Positions 11,402 through 22,386 of a DNA stretch of 64,000 nucleotides are shown piece by piece. The translations under genes were made by a program, and so were the position numbers. Where the stretch lies: contig RCTD01000016.1 in assembly GCA_014898415.1 (NCBI GenBank), positions 1,364,001 through 1,428,000 of the forward strand. The letters run 5' to 3'. The notes under the pieces were generated by a model. That model did not search any database and was not told the DNA's origin. It was given only the letters and a program-made list of their open reading frames with translations. The stretch comes from Stromatinia cepivora (Eukaryota; Ascomycota; Leotiomycetes; Helotiales; Sclerotiniaceae). Numbering within the stretch: position 1 is the first letter of the stretch; each line of letters begins with the position of its first letter.

Positions 11402-14400
11402 ATAGAATGTTAAGGTTAGGGTTGGAGGGAAGGTGTGTGAGTAAGAGTGTATCAGACCTCTGGTATAGCGGAAAGTAATGGAATACCATGAGGAATGGTT
11501 TTAGATGTTATTCCTCTTTCTGTGCTCTTTCTCGAATTTTTCCGCTGATTAACAAACGTACTTTTTATTCTATAAGCGCTCCTGAGACGAAATGCTTTCT
11601 ATTATAAAACTATTTGAGTATTATGAGCTTTTGAATCCCATTAAAAGCGTGAAATACCAGAAATCTCGCAGGATGTCGGCAGCTGGATTACTTTTGGTCA
11701 TCATATCCTATTGAAGTCTCAAGTCCTATAGCATAAGATTCTACAGCTATGACTCTTCATTTTCACCCCATCACGTTTCATTGTCAAAATAATCCACCAT
11801 GCCACAAAAGCTAGCACAATCATGCACTCATACCTGAGTACCAGTTGCAGATCAAACGGATATTTAAATACGAAACTGCACAAAGCTGCTTGGACATGCA
11901 ATACAATCCCGCGGTCTTTGATGATATCGTCCTCTAGGCACAATTATCTCTTTCGACCGGGAGGTTCGAAATTTTTATACTTGAGAAAAGTTCGACGGGT
12001 GAGTCAAATAATCACTACGGTCAAGATAAGAGGAATAGCACGGTGAGAAGCTAGAGCTAGATTTGAGACCGGGAAGAGATATAGAAGGATAAACGAGCGC
12101 ATGGCAAGATTATTAATCACTCTCAGGTTTCATGGATCATGTTCGAACATCGGTCTTTGAAATGAATGCAGTAACAGTTTTTTAGGATCGAGGGTATAGA
12201 TGAAAAGAGCCCTATTAAAAGAGTATGCGTTGTTTCGGGAGCATTGCGTTAGTAGTTTTGATTGCTAGTTGAGTGTTGAGTGAGAGGTATTCTTAAGGTA
12301 TGTGTTTTTTTTTCTTGCTTCTTATACGTATCCTGGATTTACACTCATAATTAGGCGTTTGCTGTCGTCTCCAAAAAGGCTCATCGTACTGCGTATCCAT
12401 TCGAATTTAGAGGAAAAAGAGACCAACGTCTCAGTTTTGTGTGCTTTGAAGAAGGTACCTGAATTTGCAGATATAAAGGATTTGATAGACGCAAAATCTT
12501 TCTGTGGTGGATTCTTAGATTAAATATTAGTTATTCTTATTATGTTGTATAGGAAAAACTTCAAAGATAAGAAATATTTATTCTTTTGAAGTTTAGCTTT
12601 TCTAAAGCCAATCAATAGAACTTTTCGGAACTGGTGGAAGGTCAAAGTCAAATTGAGATATCGGTTTTGATGTTTTAATTATGTCAAGTTTCAATAATGG
12701 TATGGGGGAGAATACCTTCACTCATCTAATCTCATTTCATTTCAACTCTGAGTTTATTCCGTTGACTCAAATTTAGTGCAACTACATTAATATATAAGAT
12801 CTTACTATTATCTTCAATGTCGATAATATATTTCTGTTAGGTTATTCCATTATCACCTATATAGACTCACTAAAGTCCCTGCAGCTATGTCCTTAATTCT
12901 CAGCGACAAATGAATTGTATAATACGTACACGCACGATATATCCCATTCAACTGTTATGGTTTGCTCCTAGCATTTTGACAAAAGCTAGCCATCTAAGAA
13001 ATTAAATAGTACCTATAACGAATCCGTTTTGTCTACGTTTATCTATTATGAATTATGATAACAATTCACTTTATGTTCAAGAGAAGAGCAGCGAATGCCA
13101 TGAAGTAGTGTAAGAATTTGCTTGAGTTAATACTTCGTGAAGTCAGACATCACACAAGACCACAACCTGAAACGCATAAGCAAGGAGCGAAAACGGTCCT
13201 GTCATTAGTTATACTTTTCAGCGAAGCCGGGATGAATAATTTTATCAAGAAAGTTATCCCCTGGAGGAAACTTGATCTCAAGACATGCAACAGGTCAATT
13301 AAAACTACCCCGGACCTTGAATTCATTACCACCATATTTCACAATTTGTTAGATACTAACAAAACGAACGTCGTGTTGTGAATCTTAACGATGATCCCAA
13401 AAGATATCTATTACCATGAATCTCACCCTGTCTGCTGTCATTCATGTAAGCACAAACCCAAGTCCATCATTTCCTATAAAACCGCTCTGTAAGTACTAGA
13501 TCATATGGAATTACGACTATGGGAAAACACTTCCCCAGATATTGAGACGAAATTTTACTACGAGCGCTGTAGCCATCTCTTTTTTGTTAGGATGTGAACC
13601 TTTTGTTGCACATTTGGAAATGGAACCTTCTCCGGACGGCGCAACTTCTTCTTCCTTTGGCTGGATTCTGGGGGTTCGTTACATATCTGGCGTGTGGATT
13701 TTCTGCAGCGACAACGATTTCTTCAAACCTTAGTCCCAGACTAAAAGAAGATTCTAGCTCTGGTATAGATTGAGGCATGTACAAAAACACTGATAGACTG
13801 CATAATTGCTAGCGGAATATTGTGGTAAGATGACTAGCAAGACGTCTGTATAGTGCTTCCAATCACTAAATTAGCGTCCGCAGAGCTGTCTTTTTACTTG
13901 TTTGTAAGTATTGCATCGCTCTGGAATAGACGGCTCTTGATATATCCATCTTCTCGGATCGCTTGGAGATAAGTAAATCTGAGTTTTCCACGGCTGTGCT
14001 GACACTCTGGAAGAATTAGAGAATAGAAAATTTATCATTTCTTACCATCAATAATCCATCAACAAAGCCGAAATATCCCTACAAGTCGGCCAGGCATGGA
14101 TAATTGCATGAAATATAGTATTTTTGTGCAAATAGCTGTTAGCGTCTATTCATATTTCCCCGTGCCTTTAGGACTAAATACTGTAGCGCCGGATGGTGCC
14201 AATGATACTGAACCACAGTATCTGCACGACTTAGAATAATTGATGCTATCGTGTTTGGCAGACGAAATCCTTTTAGAGCGGGAAACTTCTCTACCGATAG
14301 TAATTTTCACCTTACCCAATTTATGAATATTGGAGGTAAAAGGACCGATTTTGCGCAACTACGCAGACCACAGATCCATCCTTAATTTTGTCCTTGACCT

Positions 14401-15120
14401 ACTATACCAGTTAACCCACTCAAGATTCTGAGGGGTATTTCTTTCTCGGGGGTGCTTATCATCTTGCCTGACAGAATGTAAGATTGACATAAATCATGAC
14501 GTTGTCTGGACCACTAGGCTTATAAACGTCGATTATACCTTGAAAACTTACTAATTGTTCACTAGAACAATGAATCGGATATCTTGTCCAATCTCATCAT
14601 ATTGATGAGAAATGCTATGAGCTAAAGAACCAGAAACGAAATGCGAAGAAAGTCAAGCTGGCCTTGTTCAATCAATCCTACCAAGTGACAGACTCTCATT
14701 CTAGCGTATAGCCGCATAACCATCTAGCCGACAGATCCTGCAACTCGCACGGGAGAAGACGGTATGAGAACGTACTATATATGCGAGGATGAAAGCCAGT
14801 CACCAACCATACTGTGACATTTCCCCATGATGTACTTTTCTGCATAAGTTCTCATGCTACTTGATTCGCGTCACCAATCTCCATGCGGAGCACCATTCCC
14901 ATCTCCAATCCCCTCACTCCTCAGTGCTCACTCTTGCCAACTCCAACCTGGAGACTCCAGATTCCGCGGACACGTACCCGCTTTGGCAATTTAGAGCCTA
15001 CTACCATAGATGGGAAAGTTATTACCGTTTTGTTTCCAACAAGCTGTCTAATCCGAAAGCCTGTCGGGCCTTCTGTTGTGCTTATTGACTGGAATTGTAG
15101 AAATAGGTAATGATGATTAG
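11402..15120. other. 3.7-kb stretch without a convincing gene
   Basis: Composition is intermediate between the gene island and the AT-rich block. Several open frames of 60-90 codons occur (for example 12302-12523, 13118-13381, 14861-15110), often overlapping on both strands, with no recognisable domain, conserved pattern or clear splice structure. It may contain decayed coding sequence or noncoding RNA, but nothing can be supported. Confidence 0.55.
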
Positions 15121-15129
15121 TTTGTTGCG

Positions 15130-15310
15130 CTTTTGTTCCAAGCCATTGCGCAATATTGATATTCCGAAATCAACTTAGCTCATTCCGAAATATACTAAGT
15201 TGCGAAATGAGCTAGTTGATACCGAAATAGGAAAGAGTGAGAGTATTCATAAATGAACTAAGTTTATACAAAAATAATATATTCAATATCCTAGTTCATT
15301 GGTTAATACA
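15130..15310 (+). repeat. terminal-type repeat block, copy 1
   Basis: About 180 bp that recur in direct orientation at about 20850-21060 (shared features: TTGCRCAA, ATTCCGAAATATACTA, GCGAAATRARCTAGTTGATA, ATTCATAAATGA). The first part recurs inverted at about 20440-20520. Differences are mainly C/T and G/A. It may be the end of a decayed DNA transposon. Confidence 0.6.
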
Positions 15311-15354
15311 CTAGTATATATATTAATATAAAAGAGAGAGGGATATAATCTTAT

Positions 15355-15560
15355 TATTGTTGTTTTCAATCTTCAATATTAAGAGTATAACTTTTCTATA
15401 TATCTTTTTCGAATTCTTTTATATATCAATACCTTATTCTTATTCGTCGATTTGAATAAAGATTCATCTTTTCAATTATTTTGATTAATATTATAAAGGT
15501 TCTTTATTCGAATACCTCTAATATTCGATTAATTAAGCTTCTTTATTTGAATACCCCTGT
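15355..15560 (+). repeat. dispersed AT-rich repeat, copy also at 46.83 kb
   Basis: The stretch from TCTTCAATATTRAGAGTATAA to the ATTCGATTAATTAA block is closely similar, in the same orientation, to 46830-47020. The copies differ mostly by transitions. Family unknown. Confidence 0.65.
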
Positions 15561-15724
15561 ATCGATGATTTCGATCGTAATACGAATAATATTATATAAT
15601 CGTAGTACGAATAATATCATATGATTGTAATATGAATAATATCATATGATCATAGTACGAATCATATGATTATAATATTAATAATATTATATGAATTCGA
15701 AGATAATATTTGAAGATTCATAAT

Positions 15725-15932
15725 GATTTATAAATTTATATTAAAGAATATATGAGAATCACAGCAAAGAATCGGTTGATATTCGAATAACAATAGGTTT
15801 GGGTTTAGAATCAAGACTTTTCAAGACTTTTTCTAATTGTATTGAAGAATTTTCCTTTTATATAGGTGAAAACTCTTCAAACTAGTATACAATTCAGCTT
15901 GCTTTCGGTTAGCCCTAATTTTGTAGTTGAGG
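15725..15932 (+). repeat. duplicated coding 3' end plus flank, copy 1
   Basis: Matches 17870-18072 in direct orientation. One frame is open in both copies over about 40 codons (…KESVxIRITI…FSNCIEEFS…ENSSN) and ends at the same TAG, followed by a shared noncoding tail rich in TTTCGGYTAGCCCTA. It looks like the end of a repeated gene of unknown function. Confidence 0.65.
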
Positions 15933-16034
15933 TTTGTAACAAAGCCCTTTTTTCCGAAGCTTTTGTTCTTGAAAGCTTTTAATGTTGAAGTGAAACTATT
16001 TAAGTTGAAATATTTAATCAAAACTAATATTATT

Positions 16035-16170
16035 CGATGTTGTATTGTATATCTTTTCGTGAAACCATTGTAGATTCATTGATATTGTGTTGTATGTTTT
16101 TTCGTAAAATCATTGTAGATCCATCGATATTGTGTTGTATGCCTTTTCGTAAAATCATCGTAGATCCATC
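16035..16170 (+). repeat. 45-bp tandem repeat, three copies
   Basis: Three consecutive units of about 45 bp built on ATTGTGTTGTATG, TTTTCGTAAAATCAT and GTAGATCCATCGAT. The copies differ by a few transitions. Confidence 0.85.
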
Positions 16171-16367
16171 GAAACCCTACAGTAGTTGATCGAGCTGAAA
16201 CTTTAGTGGAGAATTCTATATAATAACTAAAAGCTATAATAGCTCCTCTAATTATAATACCTATATCTTCATTTTATGAAATTCAGCATTTTTATTTCTT
16301 TGAAAATTCTTCAATATTATTTAAAAATCTTTATATATATATTTATTTTTGATCTACTTTCATTTCA

Positions 16368-16748
16368 ATTTCGATATAATTTCGATATACTTTCGATTTG
16401 GATTCGGTAGGTATACTTTCGATTCGGATTCGGTATGCTTTCGATTTGTATTCGATATGTTTTCGATCCGGATTCGATATGCTTTTGATTTGGATTCAGT
16501 AGGTATACTTTCGATTTGTATTCGATATATTTTCGATTCGGATTCGGTATATTTTCGATTTGGATTTGATAGGTATGTTTTCGATTTGTATTCGATATAT
16601 TTTCGATTCGGATTCGGTATATTTTCGATTTGGATTTGATAGGTATGTTTTCGATTTGTATTCGATATATTTTCGATTCGGATTCGATATACTTTCGATT
16701 TGGATTCGGTAGGTATATTTTCAATTCGAATTCGATATGTTTTCGATA
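16368..16748. repeat. TTTCGATTTGGATTCGGTA-type minisatellite
   Basis: About 380 bp of degenerate 18-25 bp units based on TTTCGATTYGGATTCGRTA, with a higher-order period seen as two near-identical stretches at about 16510-16600 and 16585-16670. Several long frames exist on both strands only because the units lack stops, so they are not called as genes. Confidence 0.88.
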
Positions 16749-17207
16749 TAATGAGTAAGGGATATTGATGCCTCCTTTTTTGGATCGATATTCTCGTCGA
16801 TTTCAATGATCCTGTAAATTCGGTAAATAATAAAGGGAGGGTTTTCAATTTGCTTTTTCTTTTAAAATCTGAAATATAAAATCTATTATATTTATCAATA
16901 TATTGATTCAAATTTATATCAAAAAAAATGATGATTCTAATATAAATATTGTTTTATTTTTAATTAATATATTAACTTTTCGATATGAATTTGATTATTT
17001 GTAATCAGTTTTCATTAGTGATTCTTTAGAATTATATAAGGATTAATTTCATTCTTTTTTTTGAAAGAAGTCTAGCATTTTGTTAAAAAGAAGAAACTTT
17101 AAGTATTCTATTAGGGTTTTATTTTGAAAACAGAAATATGATTATTATTGTATATGAATTCGTTTATTATATTCTTCAAGGGTAATATTAAAGGTTTTAT
17201 CATTATA

Positions 17208-17312
17208 ATCTCAATTTCAATATCTTCAATTTCAATATCTTCAATTTCAATATCTTCAATTTCAATATCTTCAATTTCAATATCTTCAATTTTAATATCT
17301 TCAATTTTTCCA
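17208..17312. repeat. 15-bp tandem repeat (TCAATTTCAATATCT)n
   Basis: Seven or so nearly perfect 15-bp units. They give open frames of repeated Ile/Ser on one strand and Ile/Glu/Asp on the other, which are artefacts of the repeat. Confidence 0.9.
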
Positions 17313-17559
17313 ACAACTTTTATATTCAAAATTCTTCAATTTTCTGATAGAATCCTAAAGGTTCTTTATATATTTTTCATTCTTTTCGTTTTTTTGTTTT
17401 AATGATTTGTATAATTTAAGGATTCGTTTTTGGATTTCATAAAATAAAATAGAATTCGATTTATATATCATATTCATATCTTTCGAATAAATCTTTTCAA
17501 TTCCTTTTCTTGTTTTCTTGATTTTCTTAATTCGAAGGTTTTTCGTAATATTTTTGATA

Positions 17560-17800
17560 GATTTTCGAAGGCTCGTTTTGAAGCCAAATTCGTATATATT
17601 TTGAAGGTAAATTTCAAAGGTTTTCGATAATATTCTGAAGGGTTTTCGAAAACTTATCTCGAGGTCAAATTCGTATATGTTTTGAAGGTAAATTTCGAAG
17701 GTTTTTCGATAATATTCCGAAGAGTTTTCGAAGGCTTATTTCTAGGCCCAATTCGTATATATTTTGGAAATAAATTTCGAAGATTTTTCGATAAAGTTCA
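17560..17800 (+). repeat. about 82-bp tandem repeat, three decayed copies
   Basis: Units begin ATTCGTATATRTTTTG and contain AAATTTCRAAGG, TTCGATAATATTC and a GTTTTCGAAR.CTTAT block. The third copy runs directly into the small frame at 17764-18015. Confidence 0.75.
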
Positions 17801-18015
17801 AAGGTTTATATGAATCAAAAAAAATAAGATTATTCCCAAAATTAACCGACGAATTGCTCTCAAAAGTAAATAAAAAGAATTATAAGAATCACAACAAAGA
17901 ATCGGTTAATATTCGAATAACAATAGATTTAGATTTAGAATCAAGACTTTTCATTACTTTTTCTAATTGTATTGAAGAATTCTCCCTCTATATAGATGAA
18001 AACTCTTCAAACTAG
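17764..18015 (+). pseudogene. remnant reading frame of a repeated gene, unknown function
   Basis: An 83-codon frame begins inside the 82-bp tandem repeat and ends at TAG. Its last 40 or so codons match the copy at 15725-15932 codon for codon, including the stop. The N-terminal part is probably not a true start. There is no recognisable domain; it is low-complexity and Lys/Ile/Asn rich because of the AT bias. Most likely the eroded 3' end of a transposon-borne or multicopy gene. Confidence 0.4.
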
Positions 18016-19300
18016 TGTACAATTCGGCCCGCTTTCGGCTAGCCCTAGTTTCGTAGTTGAGGTTCGTAACAGAATATAAAGAAAATGTAAAATTTCTTTA
18101 AATTTATTAAAATATTATTATTTTATTATAAAGAGATATTTTTTTAAAAAATATTAATTCCTTTTTTCAATTAATATTTTGAAGTATTTAAAATGATATT
18201 TATTAAATTACAATAGAAATTATAATTAGAATTACTATATAGAATGAACGAATAATATTAAAGTTTTTATTTATAAATTTTGAATTTATATAAATTTTAT
18301 AGATTTTAACTCTTTATAAATCTTAATTTATATCACGGGATAGTATGATTACAGAGCACTTTCAGAGATCGGGGAATAGATGATATATATGATTAATAAA
18401 GTGAATAGAATTGAATGATTTACTCTTAATCATATAGATCGAGGGCTGTATATATAAAACAAATAAGTGATCATCTAATTGATGAAAACCTCGATTAAAT
18501 TAGATCTTTATTTATTAATATATTAGGATCACCTTATCAATTGGAGAGATTGATAAGGTTTAGAAGATCCTTCATTCCGATTGGAAAGCATACTCTTGAT
18601 CCTTCGTAGGATACAGGGGATCGCAAGGCTTTCCGTGACAATTTATTTATTGAATTAGTATAGTGGGGTACGAAAAATATTTATAAATAGACTAGCTCAT
18701 ATACGAATAGTCTCAATTTTATTATATACGAGTATATTTCGAAATGCTCTAGTTTATTCCAAAATTAAACTTATTGATGAATAGATTAGAACATGACGTT
18801 TATTAATTAAAGCGGTCTCGGATAGTTTAAATACGGATAGAGTTTTTATTGGATATTAAAAACAATAAATATAGTAACCGTGCACTTAAAAACGCGTAAA
18901 TTTCGCGAATTGAATTTCAACTCTCTTTATTATTTATTCATCAATAACACTACAATGTATTTCTAGAACCTTGAATATTGAAAGGGAACTAACTTTTAAG
19001 CATCTTACTCTATATTTATATAGCAAAATTATTGGCAAAGCTTTTAATAACTTTAGTCCTTATCATATCGCAATTGATTTCAATCTCGAAGCGCGAATTG
19101 TTCGTTATACTTTATAGCAAGATATATTACATAATAAAGGAATAAATCTATCTTATACTTTTCGAATTAGATTTTATACAGAAAAAAAAAGAATGTATGT
19201 TAATTCGATATATTCGATTATATTCAAAATCAATCTATATATAAATAAAAACAGTTGTAGGTTTTAAATGTAATATTTCTATTATTAAGAAGATTTTGAA
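18016..19300. other. AT-rich repeat-derived sequence, no gene
   Basis: No usable open frame. A less AT-rich segment at about 18340-18650 contains short inverted stretches around GATCACCTTATCAATTGG / TTGATAAGGT and may be an LTR or other repeat end. The string AGTGGGGTAC at 18663-18672 has an inverted counterpart at about 22143-22152. Confidence 0.45.
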
Positions 19301-19314
19301 GGTTTATAGAATCA

Positions 19315-20050
19315 TCAATTGGAAGTGTAAAAAGCGATCGGAATTTATCTAGGTATATGTGCTCAAGTGGTTTGCATAATGCCTAGTATATAGGGGGTTA
19401 ATAATGGAGGAATGGGGATTAATTGTATAAAACGATGAATACTCTGTAGAGCGGGGGTAGAGTAAAAAAAAAGAATGGTGTTTTTGTATTTCTGCTTAGA
19501 AATGGGAATCTAGAATGGTTCAAATATATAGTACGAATAAGAATATGAAGGTTATAGTTTAAAGAGGTTTTTGGGATTTTGGAAGGAGCAATCTATATAT
19601 AATGGATAGAGATTTTGAGAATAAGAAATATGGGTATAATGCCAATTCATATCTCGAAGTCCTTGATATTGAAGTAGATTCTGTTTTTGAAAGATTAGGT
19701 CCAGGGTATGAATTTATATAGGATAATGTTTCTATTTATTGTACTCATAAAGTATAGGATTGGTTTTAAAAAAAAGGGATCCTAATATTGAAGGATTGGC
19801 CTTTTTATTCTTCTGATTTCAATCCTATTGAATATATTTGGTGGGCTTTAAAAGTGAGGTTATATGAGATGTTTCTTGATGTTGTAATCGACAAAAGTGA
19901 ATTGGAATATGTTAGATAAAGGTTAAAGAGTTGTTTATAAACAGCTTGGGATATATTAGATCAAGAATTATTCGATAAATTAGGAGCGAGTATGTCTGAT
20001 AGAATTGAGGTTTGTATTATGGTAGGGGGCTGGTATATAAAATATTGATT
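19315..20050 (+). pseudogene. RIP-mutated Tc1/mariner-type transposase
   Basis: Reading with stops ignored gives the DDE-transposase landmarks: GYNANSYLEVLD, then GPGYEFI*DN (the catalytic D before the N), then KDWPFYSSDFNPIEYIWWALK (the third catalytic region, SPDLNPIE in live Tc1 elements), then the C-terminal helices. The stops fall at positions where the family has Gln or Trp (TAG, TAA), the pattern expected of C-to-T mutation. The N-terminal helix-turn-helix part is too decayed to place. Dead copy; element ends not defined. Confidence 0.8.
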
Positions 20051-20439
20051 AATTGTGAAGCAATAAGGATTTGAATTTTTTTTGGGGAATAGTATAGATA
20101 TAGAATTTCAATATATTCAAATTTTAGATTATAATAATTAATGGTTGATTTTATAATTAAGTTGAAAGATAGATATTGAATATATAAAAAAACTGAAATT
20201 AGGTTGTGGGGTAATATAAGTTGACTAGTACTGTACTATCTTCATATTTTGTAATCAAGACGCTTTAATATTAGAACAGTATCATTTATTAAATAAAGAA
20301 TTCAACTTGAATACATTAAGAGTTGTTAATGCAGGCAGCATGCTCTTACGGGACGGGTTTAGTCATATATAAGTTCTGTTTTTAAGTTTATAACGAGTCT
20401 TTATTATAAAAAAGATCTTTTAAAACACCAACTAGTGTT

Positions 20440-20520
20440 TGTAAAAATATACTTCAATGAGCTAGCTCATTTCGAAATATATTATATTGATTTCGGAATC
20501 CCGATATTATATAATGGCCC
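20440..20520 (-). repeat. inverted copy of the 15.13-kb terminal-type block
   Basis: The reverse complement shares ATTCCGAAATCAA, ATATTTCGAAAT and GAGCTAGYTCAT with 15140-15220, so the two blocks face each other across about 5.3 kb. Confidence 0.5.
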
Positions 20521-20849
20521 GAAACAGATATAATATTGAAATAAAATAAAAGTATTATAAAAGCCGAATAATATTACTAATAATTCAAAAAGTCTAAATC
20601 GAATACTGAAAATTATCTTTTATTTATTACTTTTTACAATTTAGAATTTATTAAAGATTATAATAATATTAAACTTTATATAGATCTTAATATTATAAAG
20701 TATATTCAAAATTCCTTAAATAATTAATAAAGGGTATTGGTTTTTGATAGTAATATTATTCGATTTATAATAATCTTGATAAATTCTTATTCCTTTTCTG
20801 GATTTGATTATCAAAAGTAATAATATTATATTATAAGATCTGTTTTAGA

Positions 20850-21060
20850 ACATTGCACAACATCGGTATTTCGAAATCAATTTAATTTATTCCGAAATAT
20901 ACTATATTGCGAAATAAACTAGTTGATATCGAAACAAACAAAAGTAAGATTATTCATAAATGAGTTAGATATATTTACGAATGAATTAAGTTTATACAAA
21001 ATAAATATATATAATATCTCAAATTCATTGCGAAATAGATTAGTATATATACTAATAAGA
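20850..21060 (+). repeat. terminal-type repeat block, copy 2
   Basis: Direct repeat of 15130-15310 (about 200 bp, transitions dominate). The short open frame it contains is not a gene. Confidence 0.6.
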
Positions 21061-22386
21061 ATTCTTAAATATATCAACTCACTATTGTTTACTTTTTCTA
21101 TATAAAAAAAAGATCACAATTTTATTATCATCTTCATTTTCGATTTCATTATTATTATACTATATCTTTAAACTCCTTTTTATTATTATATTAAAGAATA
21201 ATCATTGAATAGAAAGCTAAAATAAAAATAAAGAGATAATCTATAATATCTTTAATATACTTGTTTTTTCAAGTATATAGTTGAATATATTTATTGTAAT
21301 AATCTTTAGTATACAATATTCATATATATTTACTATTAAAAGAATACCTTTGATCAATAAAATCAATTCGAAATTTTTTCTAAACTTGAGAAACCTCAAT
21401 TAGCTGTAAAAATCATTTGAAGGTTTATATTTTACTAAAAGTATAATAACGATAATATTATAATATTCAAATATACTCTTTATTAAAGATTCTATAGTAT
21501 TCGGCATTGATTTCGTAATAGAATTTATCTCGGTTGTAATAATTTAAATACAAATGTATTGATTTAATAAAATTAAAAATTTTATTATTAAAGAGAATAT
21601 AATAAATAAAATATCAGTTATAAGCTTTTCAAAATAAATACTCTTTTTGAAGTATATATTTTATAATTATAGAATGCTTGATATTATATTCTTTTTGAGA
21701 TATTGTTTTAAAAATAGGATCTTTAAAATATAAATAAGTTTTATATTATACATAAACATTTAAACGTTTCTTCGATTTGTAAACAAGATTATTGATTATA
21801 ATAATGAAATCTATATGAATATTATATAAAAAAGATTTGAAACTTGAACTAGAAGTTTGGTTTTGAGTTTGAATAGTAATATTGATTGATATTTTGAATA
21901 ATAGAGTAAATGATATAATATATTGAAAAAGAAATAATTGAAAATATGATAAGAATTTATTGAATTAAAATAATGTAGATATTTAAGATATTTGCGATTA
22001 TACTAGTTTATTTGCGAATAGCCTCATTTTTATTTAAATGGAATATTGAGTTTCCAGAAAGATTTATTGAAAATTCGAATTTTGATATAATTCTGAAAAT
22101 GTTACTTTTGGGTGTGATTTCGTGGATTGTCTCACAAGTCCGTGTACCCCACTAGTGGATTTTTTTTATAAACTCGAATCTTTATAAATTCTGAATTCTA
22201 TAAATCTTAAATCCTTATAGACTTTATAAGCTCTAAACCTTTGTAGACCTTAATTTATTTGTTAAATTATAATAGAATATAAAAATTATCTGTGAATGAA
22301 TTAGTTTATCTGCGAATAGTCTCACTTTTACTATAAATGGGTGTATTGTGCAATAAACTAGTTCATTCAAATATTGAATTGATTTA
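21061..22386. other. AT-rich decayed sequence, no gene
   Basis: No gene. At about 22085-22158 the composition rises, and the stretch ending GTCCGTGTACCCCACTAG reads on the minus strand as AGTGGGGTACACGGAC…, a form common at ends of fungal Tc1/mariner/Fot elements. A partial inverted copy of the 15.13-kb block lies at about 22290-22385, right next to the coiled-coil gene's stop codon. Confidence 0.45.

Noticed and set aside
12302..13381. short frames of 73 and 87 codons in the 11.4-15.1 kb gap
   Set aside because: No domain, no codon pattern unlike background, and competing frames on the other strand.
16360..16911. 183-codon minus-strand frame and overlapping plus-strand frame
   Set aside because: Both lie in the TTTCGATTTGGATTCGGTA minisatellite, which lacks stops in several frames. 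The residue pattern is only the repeat translated.
17111..17402. Ile/Glu/Asp-repeat frame (minus) and Ile/Ser-repeat frame (plus)
   Set aside because: Products of the 15-bp tandem repeat, with no start or domain support.
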